From Deltaproteobacteria bacterium (lineage in GTDB: Bacteria; Desulfobacterota; Desulfobacteria; Desulfobacterales; Desulfatirhabdiaceae), in contig JAPLJE010000633.1 in NCBI GenBank assembly GCA_026388755.1, positions 1-11,097 on the forward strand: a DNA stretch of 11,097 nt. The letters are read 5' to 3'. The notes below the pieces were generated by a model. The model was not told where the DNA came from and did not search any database. It saw only the letters and a program-made list of their open reading frames with translations. The position numbers were made by a program, and so were the translations under genes. This document shows positions 8,132 through 11,097 of this stretch, in pieces (the first letter of the stretch is position 1; every line of letters begins with the position of its first letter).

Positions 8132-9167
8132 CGGACACCCCCTTTGAAGGATCAGGGGTCGGTAAAAACACCGATGCCTGAGCCCTTAACGTCAGGTCTG
8201 GGTAGAGGATTTTTGCAATGGTCCGGATGCCTTCAAGAAGCCTTACGGTCGGTCTGGAAACCAGGACTTCATCAATCAGATAAATTTGACGGGTCTGGAC
8301 TGCTTTGATCACGGAAAATCCCGGCTCGTTTTGAATCGTTTCAACCGTGATGTGATTCATGGGTCCGGATTGTGCCAGGAAGACATCCATTTCAGCGGCA
8401 TGGGAGAGAATCCGTTCTTTCCCGTAAGCCGCGATGTTGGTGCCCCGAACCGGCTCGGCGTCTATGGCCAGATTGATCCCGCCGGCAGTCTCGATGGCAA
8501 AAATCGCCATGGAATCCGGCGAAAAAGTTTTCATCCGGTCATGAATGGCTTCAAAATAGACTTTTTTCCGGGGACTGATTTCCCGGACGCTTTCCCGAAT
8601 GGATTCAAGCGATTCCTTGAAACCGGCGACAAGCCGGCCGGATTCCGCTTCCTTGCCAATCAGAACTCCGAGCGTTTGCCAGTAGCGGTAAATTTCATCC
8701 AGATTTCCGGGCTGAAGGGACACCACCATAATGCCGTTTTTCTCCAGATTGGCCAGAAGCCGGACATATCCCCGGTCGATCATGGGCCGGATCAGCACCA
8801 GATCCGGCCGGGCTGCCAGAAATTTTTCCAGATCGTCGTGATAGGAAAAAACCGGTTTTGTCAGGGCTTTTTCCGGATAAGTCTCGCTTGGAGACACGCC
8901 GATGATTTTGGAATCGAGTCCCAGTGAAAAAAGATTTTCCGTGTGACCGGCATATAGCGAAATAATTCGTGCAAATGGGGCCTTTACGGTGATCTTTCTG
9001 CCCATGTCGTCTGTGATAATGTCGGCACAGAATCCCCCGGCAACTGAGGTTGCCAGAATAATCAGCATCCATGCCGTATGGATCAGACATCTGCGAAGGA
9101 AGTGCGGTCTGATACCCTGGCAAGGACTGCAAGACCGGCAATCTTTCCTACCCGTATCACGGGACAT
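8127..9167 (-). CDS. Periplasmic binding protein of ABC importer (BtuF/FecB-like)
   Basis: Class III (TroA/BtuF-type) solute-binding protein of 346 residues that would deliver a corrinoid, siderophore, haem-like or metal chelate to the permease encoded upstream. The N-terminus is long and basic (LRRCLIHT), followed by a hydrophobic stretch (about residues 28-46) and a plausible signal peptidase I site after FCA (48). There is no proper lipobox (GGFC), so it is probably soluble. The mature part has DDMGRKITVKAPFARIISL, LGLDSKIIGVS, and ARPDLVLIRP, the usual fold-defining blocks; a long helix (residues about 160-190) separates the lobes. The ATG at 9167 has GGAG 5 bases upstream and overlaps the ATPase stop by 11 bases; the ATG at 9218 lies inside the ATPase gene and is less likely. 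The substrate cannot be read from sequence; a corrinoid is favoured by context. Confidence 0.85.
   Translation of the reverse strand: MSRDTGRKDCRSCSPCQGIRPHFLRRCLIHTAWMLIILATSVAGGFCADIITDDMGRKITVKAPFARIISLYAGHTENLFSLGLDSKIIGVSPSETYPEKALTKPVFSYHDDLEKFLAARPDLVLIRPMIDRGYVRLLANLEKNGIMVVSLQPGNLDEIYRYWQTLGVLIGKEAESGRLVAGFKESLESIRESVREISPRKKVYFEAIHDRMKTFSPDSMAIFAIETAGGINLAIDAEPVRGTNIAAYGKERILSHAAEMDVFLAQSGPMNHITVETIQNEPGFSVIKAVQTRQIYLIDEVLVSRPTVRLLEGIRTIAKILYPDLTLRAQASVFLPTPDPSKGVSD
8138..8144 (-). promoter_or_regulatory. Ribosome binding site in front of the proposed ATT start of cbiA
   Basis: AAGGGGG is placed 6 bases before the ATT at 8131, inside the last codons of the binding-protein gene. Optimal spacing to the ATT, and not to any canonical codon in that frame, is the main support for the unusual start. 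Confidence 0.5.
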
Positions 9168-9804
9168 GGGAGCTCCGATTGAACACAACCTGTCTGGCGT
9201 TGGCATAGGTATCTTCATAAACTTTGGCTTTTACCTGAAACACCGATTGAATCGTGGTTTCGGTCAACACCTGATCGCAGGGGCCGTGACTGACCACCCG
9301 GCCGCTTTTCATCAGGATCAGGTACTGGCAGAACAAAGCGGCCAGGTTGATATCCTGCATGACGGCAATCACCGTTTTTCCTTCATTAATAACCCGCTTG
9401 TGCGCCAGGCTGAACAGCGAAATCGCATGGGAAATATCCAGGTTGGATGTCGCTTCATCCAGAATCAGCTCCGGAAACGCAAACCGGCCAAGATGGGGAT
9501 ACCGGCCCATCATCACAACCTGACGTGATGTAAACGGAAAATTGACCGAATACTGCTGGGGAACCAGCGCAAATCTGCGGGCAATCTGCTTTCTGCTGTA
9601 TTTTGCCAGCGGTTTGCCCTGATAGAAAATGATGCCCGCATCCGGCGTCCGGTGCCGGATCAACAGATCCACCAGCGTTGTTTTGCCGCAGCCGTTCGGG
9701 CCCAGTATTCCGTAAAACACGCCGGAATTCAGTTTCAGGGACACGTCGCTGATAGCAGGTTGTCTGCCATAGCCGAAACAGACCTGATCGGTCTCAATCG
9801 TCAT
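9157..9804 (-). CDS. ABC importer ATPase (FecE/BtuD-like) lacking the signature-motif segment
   Basis: The nucleotide-binding subunit predicted to power the adjacent permease. It has Walker A GPNGCGKTT (35-43), Q-loop VPQQ (82-85), the family motif MMGRYPHLGRF (98-108) and Walker B with catalytic Glu LILDEATSNLD (113-123). In relatives, about 45-50 residues separate GRYPHLGRF from Walker B, including the LSGGE signature. Here FAFP (108-111) runs directly into ELILDE with no stop or frame change, so the signature and part of the helical domain are missing. Total length is 215 residues against roughly 255 for the family. The switch His is also replaced (VMQDINLA, Q150). Such a subunit should not form a normal ATP sandwich. 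The reading frame is otherwise open and well conserved, which suggests a recent deletion, an assembly artefact, or a repurposed subunit. Confidence 0.85.
   Translation of the reverse strand: MTIETDQVCFGYGRQPAISDVSLKLNSGVFYGILGPNGCGKTTLVDLLIRHRTPDAGIIFYQGKPLAKYSRKQIARRFALVPQQYSVNFPFTSRQVVMMGRYPHLGRFAFPELILDEATSNLDISHAISLFSLAHKRVINEGKTVIAVMQDINLAALFCQYLILMKSGRVVSHGPCDQVLTETTIQSVFQVKAKVYEDTYANARQVVFNRSSHVP
9173..9176 (-). promoter_or_regulatory. Ribosome binding site deciding the binding-protein start
   Basis: GGAG with 5 bases to the ATG at 9167, located in the last codons of the ATPase gene. It supports this start over the ATG at 9218. Confidence 0.5.
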
Positions 9805-10876
9805 GGATTCCGCCTGTCTGCCGTTTTCGGTAAATATAGCAGAAAAAAGGCCCTCCGGTGAGCGCGGTCAGCACCCCGATGGGGATTTCGTGCGGCAGCA
9901 CGGCCCGGGTAAGGGTGTCTGCGCCCAGCAGCAGAATGGCTCCGGCGAAAATCGAGACCAGTATCAGCCGCTGGTTGTCCGGTCCGGTCAGGGTTCGCAT
10001 GATATGGGGCACCAACAGCCCCACGAACCCGATAATTCCCGACACCGACACGCAGACAGCCGAAACCAGCGAAGCGGTGATCAGAAGAATCATCCGGACT
10101 TTCTGCGTATCCACGCCCAGGGATGCGGCGGTTCGAGAGCCCAGGGCCATCACGTTCATCTCTCTGGAAAAATACCCGCAGATGCCCAGACCTGCCGTAA
10201 GGGTGCCAAGGGTCAGCCAGACATCGGCCCAGGTTTTGGAGCCGAAACTGCCCATCAGCCAGAAAATGATCACGCTGACCTGCTCATCGACCATGTATTT
10301 GATAAAACTGACGTCATCGACCATGTACTTGATAAAACTGACGCCGGCAGACAGAATGGCCGAAACAATGATGCCGGACAGAATCAGATTGCTGGATGAT
10401 AGCCCGGCGCTGGAAGATGCCAGATAGATGACCGCCATCAGGGTCAGGCCGGACCCGATAAACGCAAAAAGCGGGACCGACCAGATTCCCCAGATGCCGA
10501 TGTTCAACCATAAGGCAAAGGATGCCCCCAGGGCTGCGCCGGCGGATACCCCGAGCGTGTAGGGATCGGCCAGCGGGTTCAGCAGAATTCCCTGAAACAC
10601 GACGCCGGAAAGGGCCAGTCCGGCTCCCACTGCCGCGGCTGTCAGTATCCGGGGCAGCCGGACATCCGTGATTACGACCGGAAAAAGCGAATTGACGCCA
10701 TCCAGAAGAAAATTCATTCCCGGCAGCTTTGCCAGAACAATCCGCAGCACATCGGAAAATGAAATGCGCATATATCCCAGGCCGCTGGAAAGCACCACCA
10801 GCGCCGCGAGCAGCAGGGACAGGATCAGGACCTGCCAAAAGCTCTCCTGGCCAAAGGTCCGGAATATGCGTTTCAT
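9794..10876 (-). CDS. ABC importer permease, FecCD/BtuC family, with internal duplication
   Basis: Integral membrane subunit of a type II importer, 360 residues, with about ten predicted hydrophobic segments. Family motifs: TDVRLPRILTAAAVGAGLALSG.VFQ (70-95), NPLADPYTLGVSAGAALG (100-117), the NLILSGI block, the FWLMGS block (205-210), ALGSRTAASLGV (the ATPase-coupling region), and GFVGLLVPHIMRTLTGPD near the C-terminus. Residues 179-198 are two copies of VSFIKYMVD(D/E); relatives have one stretch here before DEQ and FWLMGS, so ten residues are extra. The ATG at 10876 overlaps the cbiK stop as ATGA (4 bases). The end overlaps the ATPase gene by 11 bases. The substrate is probably a corrinoid or another chelated metal, inferred from neighbours only. 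Confidence 0.9.
   Translation of the reverse strand: MKRIFRTFGQESFWQVLILSLLLAALVVLSSGLGYMRISFSDVLRIVLAKLPGMNFLLDGVNSLFPVVITDVRLPRILTAAAVGAGLALSGVVFQGILLNPLADPYTLGVSAGAALGASFALWLNIGIWGIWSVPLFAFIGSGLTLMAVIYLASSSAGLSSSNLILSGIIVSAILSAGVSFIKYMVDDVSFIKYMVDEQVSVIIFWLMGSFGSKTWADVWLTLGTLTAGLGICGYFSREMNVMALGSRTAASLGVDTQKVRMILLITASLVSAVCVSVSGIIGFVGLLVPHIMRTLTGPDNQRLILVSIFAGAILLLGADTLTRAVLPHEIPIGVLTALTGGPFFCYIYRKRQTGGIHDD
10284..10343. repeat. Tandem duplication of a 30-base unit in the permease gene
   Basis: Two adjacent 30-base units (10284-10313 and 10314-10343) differ at one base only (10298 versus 10328). In the coding frame this gives VSFIKYMVDD then VSFIKYMVDE. The base difference is silent (AAA/AAG Lys or equivalent); the D/E difference arises at the junction with the following codon. 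It adds ten residues after a transmembrane segment. Confidence 0.95.
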
Positions 10877-11097
10877 GAAAAAGCGCCAACGATTGTTTTC
10901 AGATGATCCACCCAGATATCGACAATGGCATCGTATTCGGCAAGTCCCTTTAAAACCGGCTTGCAGGAAATGCCGTGTTTTTCGATAACGGATTTCCAGG
11001 AATGTTCATTGTCCCCAACCATGTCCTTCAGCACGTGATTTCCGGCAACGGCAAGACACGGCAGCAGATATGCCGATGTGATATTCTGTTTCTGAAC
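10873..11097 (-). CDS. cbiK: Sirohydrochlorin cobaltochelatase CbiK, C-terminal part (cut by right edge)
   Basis: Inserts cobalt into sirohydrochlorin, the entry step of the anaerobic pathway. Only the last 74 residues are in the window. They contain AYLLPCLAVAGNHVLKDM, which matches the CbiK block around the second metal-binding His (H207 of the Salmonella enzyme, in an AGDH context), then VGDNEHSWKSVIEKHG, a hallmark of the CbiK family (usually M.(G/S)D..DSWK), and a C-terminal helix. The Asp before the His in the usual AGDH is Asn here. The TGA overlaps the permease ATG. Whether this CbiK has an export signal, as the periplasmic CbiK of some Desulfovibrio does, cannot be told because the N-terminus is outside. 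Confidence 0.88.
   Translation of the reverse strand, partial: VQKQNITSAYLLPCLAVAGNHVLKDMVGDNEHSWKSVIEKHGISCKPVLKGLAEYDAIVDIWVDHLKTIVGAFS

Noticed and set aside
8286..8927. 213-codon open frame on the plus strand opposite the binding-protein gene
   Set aside because: No family resemblance; explained by codon bias of the sense gene.
9020..9060. Lipoprotein signal in the binding protein
   Set aside because: The Cys is preceded by GGF, which does not fit the lipobox; a signal peptidase I site after Ala is more plausible.
10861..11097. Cobalamin riboswitch or promoter near the right edge
   Set aside because: The sequence is coding (end of cbiK) up to the edge; any leader must be upstream of cbiK, outside the window.

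Overview
The window is one dense block of genes, all read from the minus strand, so transcription runs from the right edge to the left edge. It holds most of the anaerobic (early cobalt insertion) cobalamin pathway. In transcription order: the end of cbiK; a three-gene ABC importer (FecCD/BtuC-type permease, ATPase, periplasmic binding protein); cbiA; cbiC; cbiL; cbiD; cbiET (fused); cbiF; cbiG; cbiH; and the start of cbiP (cobQ). Both edge genes are cut by the window ends. Nearly all neighbours overlap or lie within 20 bases of each other, and the longest gap is 55 bases (cbiC to cbiL). This implies one polycistronic mRNA with translational coupling. No promoter, terminator or cobalamin riboswitch is visible inside; a leader would be expected upstream of cbiK, beyond the right edge.

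The gene set is diagnostic of the oxygen-independent route: CbiK chelatase, CbiD, CbiG and the CbiET fusion, with no CobG, CobN or CobF. The choice of CbiK, the cbiET fusion, the moderate G+C and the operon layout suggest an anaerobe, probably a sulfate-reducing Desulfobacterota ('deltaproteobacterium'). That assignment is inference.

How the genes work together: CbiK puts cobalt into sirohydrochlorin. CbiL (C20), CbiH (C17, ring contraction), CbiF (C11), CbiG (lactone opening), CbiD (C1), CbiE/CbiT (C5, C15 and decarboxylation) and CbiC (methyl migration) build cobyrinic acid. CbiA amidates a and c, and CbiP amidates b, d, e and g. The reductase CbiJ (precorrin-6A stage) and the nucleotide-loop genes are not in the window. 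The importer between cbiK and cbiA probably moves a corrinoid, another metal chelate or tetrapyrrole.

The unusual part is the importer. Its ATPase lacks the whole ABC signature (LSGGQ) segment through a clean in-frame gap and has Gln at the switch-His position. Its permease carries a nearly perfect 30-base in-frame tandem duplication. Two biosynthetic genes also have odd starts: cbiA has no ATG, GTG or TTG ahead of its P-loop and seems to start at ATT, and cbiH seems to start 115 bases inside cbiG.
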